Shown: positions 1-7,261 of the stretch, in pieces
Position numbering within the stretch: position 1 is the stretch's first letter
Layout: the number at the start of each line of letters is the position of its first letter
Assembly (NCBI GenBank): GCA_947303255.1
Contig: CAMYXL010000031.1
Span: 1-35,528 of the forward strand
Length of the DNA stretch: 35,528 nt
Reading direction: 5' to 3'
Source of the DNA: an uncultured Clostridia bacterium
GTDB lineage: Bacteria; Bacillota; Clostridia; Saccharofermentanales; Saccharofermentanaceae
Notes under the pieces: model-generated
Seen by the model: the letters and a program-made list of their open reading frames with translations, nothing else
Databases searched by the model: none
What the model was told of the DNA's origin: nothing
Made by a program: the position numbers and the translations under genes

Positions 1-68
1 GAGCAGTTGGTAGCTTGCCGGGCTCATAACCCGGAGGTCGTGAGGTTCGAGTCCCGCCTCCGCAACCA
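1..68 (+). tRNA. tRNA-Met (CAU), probably initiator; 5' end outside window
   Basis: The anticodon loop CTCATAA (anticodon CAT) sits on a CCGGG/CCCGG stem, followed by a T-loop TTCGAGT and an encoded 3' CCA ending at 68. The three G-C pairs next to the anticodon loop and the A-U pair in the D-stem (GAGC/GCTT) are initiator-type features, so fMet is more likely than elongator Met. The first acceptor bases lie before the window. The T-stem is odd: GTGAGG must pair with CCCGC, which leaves one bulged A. Confidence 0.85.
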
Positions 69-72
69 TTTG

Positions 73-101
73 AAGTTGTCTCTTACGAGGCAACTTTTTT
101 T
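73..101 (+). terminator. Intrinsic terminator of the tRNA
   Basis: A 10-bp hairpin AAGTTGTCTC / GAGGCAACTT (one G-U pair) with loop TTAC is followed directly by a run of T to 101. It lies five bases after the tRNA CCA, so it ends the tRNA transcript. Confidence 0.85.
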
Positions 102-123
102 GTGCATTTTTGCCTTACAAATT

Positions 124-154
124 TTGATTTCGAAAAATCTCCTTATGCTATAAT
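124..154 (+). promoter_or_regulatory. Extended -10 promoter before the metallophosphoesterase
   Basis: TGCTATAAT (146-154) is a full extended -10 element (TG-N-TATAAT). A weak -35 TTGATT lies at 124-129 with 19-bp spacing. Start of transcription would be about 160-162, almost at the ATG at 164, and no Shine-Dalgarno sequence is visible between them. Confidence 0.6.
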
Positions 155-163
155 CGTGAAGTT

Positions 164-1282
164 ATGTATTACTTTTATATAGTTTTATATTTTGTTTTGA
201 ATATTTATCCTGCTTTCAGGACATATCAATGGCTTCACCTTTATGTTGATTCATTGAGTGCCGTAGCATTTGGTATCATATTTGCTCTTTTTCCGATTGC
301 ATCAGTAGTTACTTTTTACAGCCACAAGGTTCCGATCCGAGTAAAGAAGGTCATCGACTGGGTAGGCGGCATCTTCATGCTCGTATTTCTATTTAGTTTT
401 GTATTCTGGCTTTTCTATGATCTCGGAAGACTCATGTTTAAGCTCAATCATCTTGATCTTCTTCTTTTCGAAAAATACGGAGGGTTTGCTGTCGTAGTAT
501 TTTCTGCAGTCATAATAATCCTGGGCTACATCAATTATGCCAAGCTTCACGTTACAAAATATAAGGTGGATTTTAATCATAAGATCGAGGGGGGACTTAG
601 GGCTGTTCTGATCTCAGATGTTCATCTCGGTGCAGTAAATTCCGAGAGAAGATTTAAGGACACTGTATCCCTCATAAATAAGCAGAATGCCGATGCAGTC
701 TTCATTTCAGGTGATCTGTTCAATAACAATTTCTTTGCGATAATAGATCCTGATGAAGTCAGAAAGCAGATCAACTCAATTAATGCTAAATACGGTGTTT
801 TCTATTGTTTGGGCAATCATGATGCAGGCAAGACCTATCCGGATATGGAGAAGTTCATAGAAAGCTGTAATGTTACGTTCCTTAAGGACGAATTTATCGA
901 CGTAGACGGTAAGTTCAGCGTTTTAGGAAGGATCGATCCTGAGCCTATGGGCGGCTTTGGTGATAATAAGCGATGTGAACTTTCAAAGATCGAAGGAAAG
1001 CACAATATTGATCTTCCTGTCATAGTTCTCGAACATAATCCGGGAACTATAGGGGAGTATGACAGTAAGTACGATCTTATATTGTGCGGTCATACTCACC
1101 ACGGACAGATGTTTCCTGCAAATCTCGTTACCAAGATGCTTTTCAAAGTTGATTACGGTTATTATCGTGAATCGCCTGAAAAGCCTTCTGTAATCGTATC
1201 TTCCGGTTCCGGAATCTGGGCAATGCCGTTCAGGATGGCCAGTAAATGTGAGATCGTTACGATAGATATTGATAAAAAGTGA
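164..1282 (+). CDS. Membrane-anchored metallophosphoesterase (YkuE/YaeI-like)
   Basis: A 372-residue protein. About the first 135 residues form several hydrophobic membrane segments; the remainder is a calcineurin-like phosphoesterase domain. All metal-binding blocks are visible: D152-V-H154, G-D184, G-N218-H219-D220, H291 in LEHNP, and GHTHHG at 309-314. The family uses two metal ions to hydrolyse phosphoesters; relatives with this plan (YkuE, YaeI, YkoQ) are linked to envelope lipids or anchors, but the substrate here cannot be read from sequence. It has its own promoter with an extended -10 ending ten bases before the ATG and no ribosome site, so the message may be nearly leaderless. No other in-frame Met occurs before residue 72, well inside the membrane region. 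Confidence 0.85.
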   Translation: MYYFYIVLYFVLNIYPAFRTYQWLHLYVDSLSAVAFGIIFALFPIASVVTFYSHKVPIRVKKVIDWVGGIFMLVFLFSFVFWLFYDLGRLMFKLNHLDLLLFEKYGGFAVVVFSAVIIILGYINYAKLHVTKYKVDFNHKIEGGLRAVLISDVHLGAVNSERRFKDTVSLINKQNADAVFISGDLFNNNFFAIIDPDEVRKQINSINAKYGVFYCLGNHDAGKTYPDMEKFIESCNVTFLKDEFIDVDGKFSVLGRIDPEPMGGFGDNKRCELSKIEGKHNIDLPVIVLEHNPGTIGEYDSKYDLILCGHTHHGQMFPANLVTKMLFKVDYGYYRESPEKPSVIVSSGSGIWAMPFRMASKCEIVTIDIDKK

Positions 1283-1301
1283 TCTTTTTCTCGAAAAAGA
1301 C

Positions 1302-1329
1302 TTTACATTCTCCGATATTGTTGTATTAT
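1302..1329 (+). promoter_or_regulatory. Promoter of the metal-efflux operon
   Basis: TTTACA (1302-1307), 16-bp spacer, TATTAT (1324-1329). It lies just upstream of the palindromic operator at 1343-1364, so a repressor bound there would cover the transcription start. Confidence 0.65.
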
Positions 1330-1342
1330 ATGAGCAGAAGTA

Positions 1343-1364
1343 CATATGAACAGATATTCATATG
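1343..1364 (+). promoter_or_regulatory. ArsR/SmtB-type operator
   Basis: Perfect inverted repeat CATATGAA-N6-TTCATATG. It matches the general ATATGAACA..TTCATAT form of operators of ArsR/SmtB metal sensors (CzrA, SmtB, CadC). It sits between the -10 and the ribosome site (AAAGGAG 1365-1371) of the arsR-like gene, which fits autorepression relieved by metal. Confidence 0.8.
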
Positions 1365-1377
1365 AAAGGAGATGCTA

Positions 1378-1725
1378 ATGTCACATAAATGCTCACATGA
1401 ACACGCAAAAGAAATGTTGAACAATCTTGATGGAATTCCAAATGACGTCCTTTTGTGTGATGTTTCCGATCTTTTCAAAGTTTTCGGAGATACGACGAGG
1501 ATGAAGATCCTGTTTGTTCTTTATAAGTCTGAAATGAGCGTAAATGCTATTTCTGAAATGCTTGGAATGCAGCAGTCAGCTATATCTCATCAACTTAAGA
1601 TTCTTAAGGATAATAACCTCGTCAGCGGCAGGAGAGAGGGAAAGACTATGATATACGCCCTTTCGGATGATCATGTATATCAGATATTGGCACAAGGTTT
1701 TGAACATATAATGGAGGAACACTGA
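1378..1725 (+). CDS. ArsR/SmtB-family metal-sensing repressor, CadC/CzrA-like
   Basis: A 115-residue winged-helix repressor. The start at 1378 is chosen over the ATG at 1372 because AAAGGAG ends at 1371 and leaves proper spacing only for 1378. The recognition helix lies in MQQSAISHQLKIL. The C-terminal helix carries D97-x-H99-x10-H110-x2-E113, the spacing and residue types of the alpha-5 zinc site in CadC (CzrA has His in place of Glu), plus a terminal H115. The alpha-3 Cys-x-Cys motif of cadmium/lead-binding CadC is absent, although Cys5 and Cys27 exist, so sensing of Zn(II) or Co(II) is favoured. It heads an operon with an HMA protein and a P1B ATPase and has an operator just upstream. Confidence 0.9.
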   Translation: MSHKCSHEHAKEMLNNLDGIPNDVLLCDVSDLFKVFGDTTRMKILFVLYKSEMSVNAISEMLGMQQSAISHQLKILKDNNLVSGRREGKTMIYALSDDHVYQILAQGFEHIMEEH

Positions 1726-1726
1726 T

Positions 1727-1945
1727 ATGAAGAAGTCGTTTAAGCTTGAAGAACTTGATTGCGCACATTGCGCTCAGAAAATGGAAGATGCTATCGCTAA
1801 GATCGAAGGCGTTAACAAGGTAAATATAAATTTCATGGCTCAGAAGATGATCCTTGATGCTGATGATGACAAGTTTGATGAGATCCTTAAGCTTGCCGAG
1901 GCAAAGATCAAAGATGTAGAGCCTGATTGCAGGTTGATTAGATAA
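1727..1945 (+). CDS. Free-standing HMA-domain metal-binding protein (CopZ-like fold)
   Basis: A 72-residue heavy-metal-associated domain with the metal site LDCAHC (DCxxC) near residues 10-15. In ZntA/CadA pumps such a domain is usually fused at the N-terminus; here it is a separate gene between the repressor (one-base gap) and the ATPase (one-base gap), so it is probably the soluble metal donor or regulatory domain of that pump. The Asp before the first Cys is typical of Zn/Cd/Pb-type HMA domains, whereas copper chaperones usually have M-x-C-x-x-C. The ribosome site is the TGGAGG at the end of the repressor gene. Confidence 0.88.
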   Translation: MKKSFKLEELDCAHCAQKMEDAIAKIEGVNKVNINFMAQKMILDADDDKFDEILKLAEAKIKDVEPDCRLIR

Positions 1946-1946
1946 T

Positions 1947-3791
1947 ATGACGAAGAAACAGAAGAAAATACTGATAAGAGTAATAATCTCGGCAGTTCTT
2001 CTGGTTGCGCTTCACTTTATTCCTTTCGGGGACAGATGGTATTTAAGTCTTTTGGCATATCTTATTCCGTATCTTATTATAGGATATGATATCGTGCTTA
2101 ATGCGGCCAAAAAACTCATAAAGGGAAGGCTGTTTGATGAAGAATTCCTGATGATGATAGCTACCGTGGGAGCTTTTGTGATCGGTGAATATCCTGAGGC
2201 ATCTGCAGTTATGCTTTTCTACCAGGTCGGTGAACTGTTCCAGAGTATTGCTGTAGGTAAGAGCCGTAAATCGATCTCTGATCTTATGGATATCTGTCCT
2301 GAAACTGCTACGGTTATCAGGGATGGAGTTGAGGAAGTAGTAGATCCTTATGAAGTATCCGTTGGTGATATCGTTATCGTTAAACCAGGTGAGAAGGTTC
2401 CGATAGACGGTGAGATCGTTGAAGGTAACACAACCCTTAATATGGCGGCTTTGACAGGTGAGAGTCTTCCGGTCGAAAAGGGTATAGGACAGACTATATT
2501 CTCGGGAAGTATCAATCTTACTAATGTTGTTAAGATCCGTACAACGACCGAATATGAAGACAGTACTGTATCTAAGATCCTTGAATTGGTTGAAAACAGT
2601 ACGGATAAGAAAGCGAAATCTGAAAATTTCATTACGAAATTTGCCCGCGTATATACTCCTTCTGTCGTAATATGTGCAGTTCTTATCATTCTTTGCTGCA
2701 TCATCTTCACAGATATGAGTATCAAGACTTCGATATACAGGGGATTGATATTCCTGGTTGTTTCATGTCCTTGTGCTCTGGTCGTTTCCGTTCCTCTGAG
2801 CTTTTTCGGCGGTATCGGAGCAGCTTCCAGAAAGGGAATCCTTATAAAGGGAAGCAATTTCCTGGAGATATTATCGAAGGTAGATACTATTGTTTTCGAT
2901 AAGACAGGTACGATTACTAAGGGTAATTTTGCCGTTGATGCAATCCATCCTAACCAGGTCGATGCTGATGAACTCATTGATATAGCGGCTTTGGCTGAGT
3001 CCAGATCCAATCACCCTGTTGCAGAGTCGATTGTTGCAGCACACGGCAAGCATATTGCATCGGAAAGACTTGGAGATGTCAGTGAGATAAGCGGTAAAGG
3101 CATAAAAGCTGTTATTGACGGTAAGTGTTATTATGTCGGCAACGGTAAACTGATGGAAGAAGTAAATGCTGACTATCATGAATGCCATTTGCCGGGAACG
3201 GCTGTCCATGTAGCTTTGGAAGGTGAATACCTCGGTCATATAATTATTAACGACGAGCTTAAGGACGATTCTAAAGATGCAATCGCCAAGATCAAAGCCA
3301 GCGGTATCAAAAATACTGTAATGCTTACCGGTGACAACGAGAAAGTTGCTTCGAAAGTTGCCAATGATGTCGGTATAGATGACTACAGGGCAGGTCTTTT
3401 GCCTGATCAGAAGGTTTCTTCGCTCGAAAACATCATGAACGACAATAATACAGTCGCTTTTGTAGGTGACGGCATAAATGATGCTCCTGTACTAACCAGA
3501 GCAGATATCGGAATAGCTATGGGAGCTTTGGGATCGGATGCTGCCATAGAAGCCTCGGACGTTGTCCTCATGGATGATTCGCTTAACAAGATCCCTGTTG
3601 CTGTAAAGATCTCGAAAAAGACCTTAAGGATAGTAAAAGAGAACATTATCTTTTCCTTGGTCATTAAGATCGGAATCATGATCCTCGGTGCTCTCGGTCT
3701 GGTCGGTATGAGATTTGCCGTGTTCGGCGATGTAGGAGTCCTTGTCATAGCGATACTTAATGCCGTTAGGGCCATGAGGGTTCCCAAATAA
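1947..3791 (+). CDS. P1B-type heavy-metal ATPase, Zn/Cd/Pb class (ZntA/CadA-like)
   Basis: A 614-residue membrane pump that exports divalent metal using ATP. Landmarks in order: TGES at 170-173 (actuator domain), the membrane metal motif C274-P-C276, phosphorylation site D318-K-T-G-T, H356-P357 of the nucleotide domain, GDGINDAP at 507-514, and D595 in the last-helix motif FGDVGV. CPC plus this Asp define the P1B-2 group (Zn, Cd, Pb) rather than copper pumps. It lacks an N-terminal HMA domain, which is encoded by the preceding gene. Last gene of the operon, closed by the terminator at 3812. The exact metal is inferred from motifs and from the CadC-like regulator. Confidence 0.93.
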   Translation: MTKKQKKILIRVIISAVLLVALHFIPFGDRWYLSLLAYLIPYLIIGYDIVLNAAKKLIKGRLFDEEFLMMIATVGAFVIGEYPEASAVMLFYQVGELFQSIAVGKSRKSISDLMDICPETATVIRDGVEEVVDPYEVSVGDIVIVKPGEKVPIDGEIVEGNTTLNMAALTGESLPVEKGIGQTIFSGSINLTNVVKIRTTTEYEDSTVSKILELVENSTDKKAKSENFITKFARVYTPSVVICAVLIILCCIIFTDMSIKTSIYRGLIFLVVSCPCALVVSVPLSFFGGIGAASRKGILIKGSNFLEILSKVDTIVFDKTGTITKGNFAVDAIHPNQVDADELIDIAALAESRSNHPVAESIVAAHGKHIASERLGDVSEISGKGIKAVIDGKCYYVGNGKLMEEVNADYHECHLPGTAVHVALEGEYLGHIIINDELKDDSKDAIAKIKASGIKNTVMLTGDNEKVASKVANDVGIDDYRAGLLPDQKVSSLENIMNDNNTVAFVGDGINDAPVLTRADIGIAMGALGSDAAIEASDVVLMDDSLNKIPVAVKISKKTLRIVKENIIFSLVIKIGIMILGALGLVGMRFAVFGDVGVLVIAILNAVRAMRVPK

Positions 3792-3811
3792 CGAAATATT
3801 GCAAAAATATC

Positions 3812-3845
3812 GGCTTCGGTTCATCACCGGAGCCTTTATTATTAT
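3812..3845 (+). terminator. Terminator of the metal-efflux operon
   Basis: Stem GGCTTCGG / CCGGAGCC (one G-U pair) with a 7-base loop, followed by an interrupted T-rich tract (TTTATTATTAT). It lies 20 bases after the ATPase stop codon. Confidence 0.75.
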
Positions 3846-3875
3846 AATAAATATGTTCAAAAAAATCTTTTGTTG

Positions 3876-3881
3876 TATAAT
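3876..3881 (+). promoter_or_regulatory. -10 element of the LtaS-like gene
   Basis: A consensus TATAAT with no good -35. An AGGAGG follows at 3886-3891, but transcription would begin at about 3888, so that purine run is unlikely to act as the ribosome site. The GAAGGA at 3901-3906 is better placed. Confidence 0.5.
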
Positions 3882-3912
3882 CTACAGGAGGATTTTATTT
3901 GAAGGATGTATG

Positions 3913-6474
3913 ATGGAAAAAATTAAGAAGATAATTATGGACGTAATTGGCTTTATCAAGAAGATTGATGGAGTATTACGTAAGAAATATGTATATCAGA
4001 TTATTGTTGCACTTTCGTTTGTGGCAATATTCGTCGCGTTCTTTGATTGTTTTTCGAGCAACAAAGTATATTTTAACTATGCAAATGACAATTATAAGTT
4101 TACTCAGTTATTCTCAGGTGCTGATTATACTCAGTATTTTGAAGCCCAAGGTGATACTCTGAGATCTTTCCGACTTGCCGTTAATCCGACAAGATCCAAA
4201 CTTAAATCATCTGATAAGGGTAATCTTAAGATCAAGGACAGTGAAGGTAATGTTATTTTGGACAGAGATTTCTTCCTTTATAACTCTACACGTAGCTATA
4301 TTCCTGTTGATTGTGACGATATTTCGCTCAAAAAGGGTGATATATATACTTTGGTCTTTTCTCTGGATAATATCGATAAAGACAGTTATATCCTGGTTAA
4401 GACTCACCAGCAGTTCAATCTTGCTCGATTCGGTAGTAACGACAGAGCCGATGATGACGTAAGTATCGATGTTGATAATGATGAGGTACAGGAAGAGATA
4501 GTAAACGATGCCAGCCTTGGGTATTCTCAGGTCTTTAATATCGCTTACTATTATAAGACAACAAATTATGTATATGCTCTCGTGCATTTCCTTGTCTTTT
4601 CTGCGTTTGTCGGAGTTTTGTTTATTAATAAACTCATGAAAAATCAGAAGTTCAGAGAAGCTTTAAGAGCTGTTGGTCTTCCAATTATGCTTATTTTGTT
4701 GGGAAATATGCTGAACGTTAAAGGCCGTTCTTTGATAAAGATCTTTGGTCCTATGACGTTAAAGCATTGGTTTACCTTTCTTTCTGCTGTCATTATCATA
4801 GGTGCATTGTATTTCCTTCTTTACATGATCACCGGACTTGGATCTCTTTCAGCTATTGCTATCTCTGCATTGTGTGCAACGGTAGCATATACAAATCACT
4901 TTAAACTTGTTATGAGAGGCGACACATTCATGCCGTGGGATCTTATTTCCGCTGGTATTGCTGTCAAGACCGGATCAACATACTATTTCCATCTGACCAT
5001 AAATTTTGTAATGAGTATAGTATTTGCGCTTGGAATACTTTGTTTCATTAGACTTACTGCATCCCAGCGATATGCTTTCTCAAAGGTAAGACTTTCTCTT
5101 ATTGCTTTTGCTGGTTCATTTGCTGTTTTGTCGGTTCTCGGTCTTGTTACGAATACCAAGCTTCTGCGTAAGATAAATGTTTATTATGATGTATATCCGC
5201 CATATCAAAGCTATAACGAGAACGGAACTTACATGGCGTTTTTGTATCATCTCAACAATATCAATGCCAGAGGTAAGGAGAATAACTCTCCTGAGATGAC
5301 TACGGGACTTGTATATAAATACGAATCTGAAGTTAATTCTCTTAAACTCGATAAGAAAATAAGTAAAGGTGTTAAGCCTAATGTTATCTGTATCATGAGC
5401 GAAGCATATTGTGATCTTAATGACATCAGAGAACTTGAGACCAGTGAACCTGCTACGCCTTATTTTGATTCTTTGGTTGAAGGCACTCAGGATGGACCTT
5501 TGGCTGTAAGCATCTTTGGCGGCGGAACATGTAATACTGAGTTTGAGTTCTTGACCGGTTATTCGATGAGTTCGCTTCTTCCGGGTTCATCAGTTTATAC
5601 GTTCTATATCAATCATGAAACCGAAGCTCTCCCGCAGATATATAAGAATAACGGGTATAAGACGGTAGCTCTCCATTCATTTGATGGAGACTGGTGGGAC
5701 AGAAGAGAAAAGTATCCTTATTTAGGATTTGATGAATTCTTTACCAGAGATGATTTTTCTGAGGATTCACAGTACGTCAGAAGATATATCTCAGATCTTG
5801 AAACTTTCAAGAAGATCAAGAATATCTACGATGAGAGTGAAGAGCCTTTGTTCCTGTTCTGTGTAACTATGCAGAATCATGCGGATTTCTCTGAACATTA
5901 TGAAAATATGGCTTATGACATCAAGATCAATAATGTTCTTAAAGAGGACGGTTCTCATTTTGATTATGCTGAGAACTATCTGTCTCTCCTGCGTGAATCT
6001 GATGATGCTCTTATGTATCTTATCGAAGAATTGAAACAGAGCGACGAGCCTACGATCGTAGTATTTTTCGGCGATCATCTTCCTACTTTGGATGCAGGTT
6101 TCTATGACGCCATGCTCAATGAGGATCTTGGTGAAGTAAGCATTGATGATTCCGTTGAACTTTATAATACAAGATACTTTATTTGGGCTAACTATGATAT
6201 TCAGGGATTAAAGGATGACGGAATAACATCACCGAACTTCCTCGGTCAGGAATTGCTCGATGTTTCAGGCATAGTTTCTCCTGATTCCAGATCATGTCTT
6301 CGTGTCCTGAATACTCAGATTTCTGCTATAAGTTCTATAGCGGTATATGATCTTGAAGGAAACCCTCATACGGATTATTCAACGTTGTCCAGAGATACTA
6401 TCGATATGATAGAAGATTATTCTTTGATACAGTACGGATTGATCTATTACGAAGAGGATGAAGACGAAGAGTAA
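3913..6474 (+). CDS. LTA-synthase-family membrane phosphotransferase (sulfatase fold)
   Basis: About 853 residues. Layout: one membrane helix near residues 20-40, an extracytoplasmic domain of about 160 residues, a group of membrane helices (about 215-440), then a large outer catalytic domain of the alkaline phosphatase/sulfatase superfamily. Active-site blocks are visible: a Glu in MSEAYCDL, the probable nucleophile T539 in GGGTCNTEF, and D721-H722 in FFGDHLP. LtaS enzymes move glycerol phosphate from phosphatidylglycerol to a growing teichoic acid; related proteins modify other surface glycans, so the acceptor is uncertain. PgsA, which makes the phosphatidylglycerol precursor, is also in the window. 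The start is taken as 3913 (or 3910) because GAAGGA at 3901-3906 fits. The outer domain between helix 1 and the other helices is an addition to the classical five-helix LtaS plan. Confidence 0.83.
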   Translation: MEKIKKIIMDVIGFIKKIDGVLRKKYVYQIIVALSFVAIFVAFFDCFSSNKVYFNYANDNYKFTQLFSGADYTQYFEAQGDTLRSFRLAVNPTRSKLKSSDKGNLKIKDSEGNVILDRDFFLYNSTRSYIPVDCDDISLKKGDIYTLVFSLDNIDKDSYILVKTHQQFNLARFGSNDRADDDVSIDVDNDEVQEEIVNDASLGYSQVFNIAYYYKTTNYVYALVHFLVFSAFVGVLFINKLMKNQKFREALRAVGLPIMLILLGNMLNVKGRSLIKIFGPMTLKHWFTFLSAVIIIGALYFLLYMITGLGSLSAIAISALCATVAYTNHFKLVMRGDTFMPWDLISAGIAVKTGSTYYFHLTINFVMSIVFALGILCFIRLTASQRYAFSKVRLSLIAFAGSFAVLSVLGLVTNTKLLRKINVYYDVYPPYQSYNENGTYMAFLYHLNNINARGKENNSPEMTTGLVYKYESEVNSLKLDKKISKGVKPNVICIMSEAYCDLNDIRELETSEPATPYFDSLVEGTQDGPLAVSIFGGGTCNTEFEFLTGYSMSSLLPGSSVYTFYINHETEALPQIYKNNGYKTVALHSFDGDWWDRREKYPYLGFDEFFTRDDFSEDSQYVRRYISDLETFKKIKNIYDESEEPLFLFCVTMQNHADFSEHYENMAYDIKINNVLKEDGSHFDYAENYLSLLRESDDALMYLIEELKQSDEPTIVVFFGDHLPTLDAGFYDAMLNEDLGEVSIDDSVELYNTRYFIWANYDIQGLKDDGITSPNFLGQELLDVSGIVSPDSRSCLRVLNTQISAISSIAVYDLEGNPHTDYSTLSRDTIDMIEDYSLIQYGLIYYEEDEDEE

Positions 6475-6530
6475 TACCGCTTTGTAAAGTGAATGATAAA
6501 TAATCGAAACATCGCATAAATAAAATAATA

Positions 6531-6536
6531 TATAAT
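6531..6536 (+). promoter_or_regulatory. -10 element of the Cache/MFS cassette
   Basis: TATAAT within a very A/T-rich stretch, about 40 bases before the first ATG of the three-gene cassette; no clear -35. The ribosome site AGGAGA lies at 6560-6565. Confidence 0.4.
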
Positions 6537-6571
6537 TATTGTGAGTATATATATTTGCTAGGAGAACAGAT

Positions 6572-7261
6572 ATGTCTGAGGTTGGTTATAGTCGTCAGGT
6601 CAACGAGTCGGATATCGTTAATCGTATAGTCCGAGCGGTCGTGCTGATCGTTGTTGCGTTGATCCTTGCTGTTGTATCGGTTTCTTTTGCCGTACATCAT
6701 ATGAGACTCAAGTTTGAAGAAGAGTACAAAGGAATTACGGATTCAAAGATGAGAACGGTATCTGATGTCGTTCAAAAAACTGTTTCCGGTGATGAACTTA
6801 TTGGAGATACTCAGGCTGCTATTGCTAAGTATAACGATGTTTTTCCTTTGCTTCTTGCAGATACTTCTACTGACAGTTATTCGAAAGAGGATTATGCATT
6901 ATTCCTTTACACAGGTGGTCAATTGTCACTGCTTACTGCATCTGATGATACTGCTTCGTTTGCTGTAGTTGATACACCTATCTCAGATTGGCTCTCCGCT
7001 GATAATTCTACTTCAACAGTATATGGTGATAATTCAGAAAGCATCCTTGTTCCTGTAGCTGACAGCACAGGAAAGTGTGTTGCTGTATTTGAATATAAGT
7101 GTTCTTTCGGTGAACTCAGCAGATTGGGTAACGAAGTTGAAAACAGGATACTTAAGGCAGTTATTGTTTCTTGTGCTGCAGGTGTCGTTCTTTTCCTTAT
7201 TCAGTTGTTCATTCCTAAGTTGATTATGAGAACCGGAAGGAAGGGAGGTCAGACATTATGA
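6572..7261 (+). CDS. Cache-like two-pass membrane sensor protein, no known output domain
   Basis: A 229-residue protein with one helix at about 19-42, an extracytoplasmic domain of about 150 residues, a second helix at about 196-216 and a short basic tail. The outer domain ends with a block of the form ILVPVADSTGKCVAVFEYK, which resembles the last strands of Cache ligand-binding domains. There is no kinase, GGDEF, HAMP or chemotaxis domain. Its stop overlaps the start of the next gene (ATGA at 7258), so the two are translationally coupled. The next protein begins with the same helix-outer-domain-helix plan, suggesting that the two pair or arose by duplication. Function is inferred as sensing or as a partner of the MFS fusion; not a recognised named family. 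Confidence 0.7.
   Translation: MSEVGYSRQVNESDIVNRIVRAVVLIVVALILAVVSVSFAVHHMRLKFEEEYKGITDSKMRTVSDVVQKTVSGDELIGDTQAAIAKYNDVFPLLLADTSTDSYSKEDYALFLYTGGQLSLLTASDDTASFAVVDTPISDWLSADNSTSTVYGDNSESILVPVADSTGKCVAVFEYKCSFGELSRLGNEVENRILKAVIVSCAAGVVLFLIQLFIPKLIMRTGRKGGQTL

Noticed and set aside
1284..1299. CTTTTT-CTCG-AAAAAG hairpin as terminator of the metallophosphoesterase gene
   Set aside because: Only A-T pairs apart from the outermost pair and no T-tract after the stem.
2348..3010. A 220-codon open frame on the minus strand inside the P1B ATPase gene
   Set aside because: It lies antisense to a clearly conserved ATPase and has no ribosome site or family-like composition; a shadow frame.
3886..3891. 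AGGAGG as the ribosome site of the LtaS-like gene
   Set aside because: 18-21 bases from the ATG pair and overlapping the expected start of transcription; GAAGGA at 3901 fits better.
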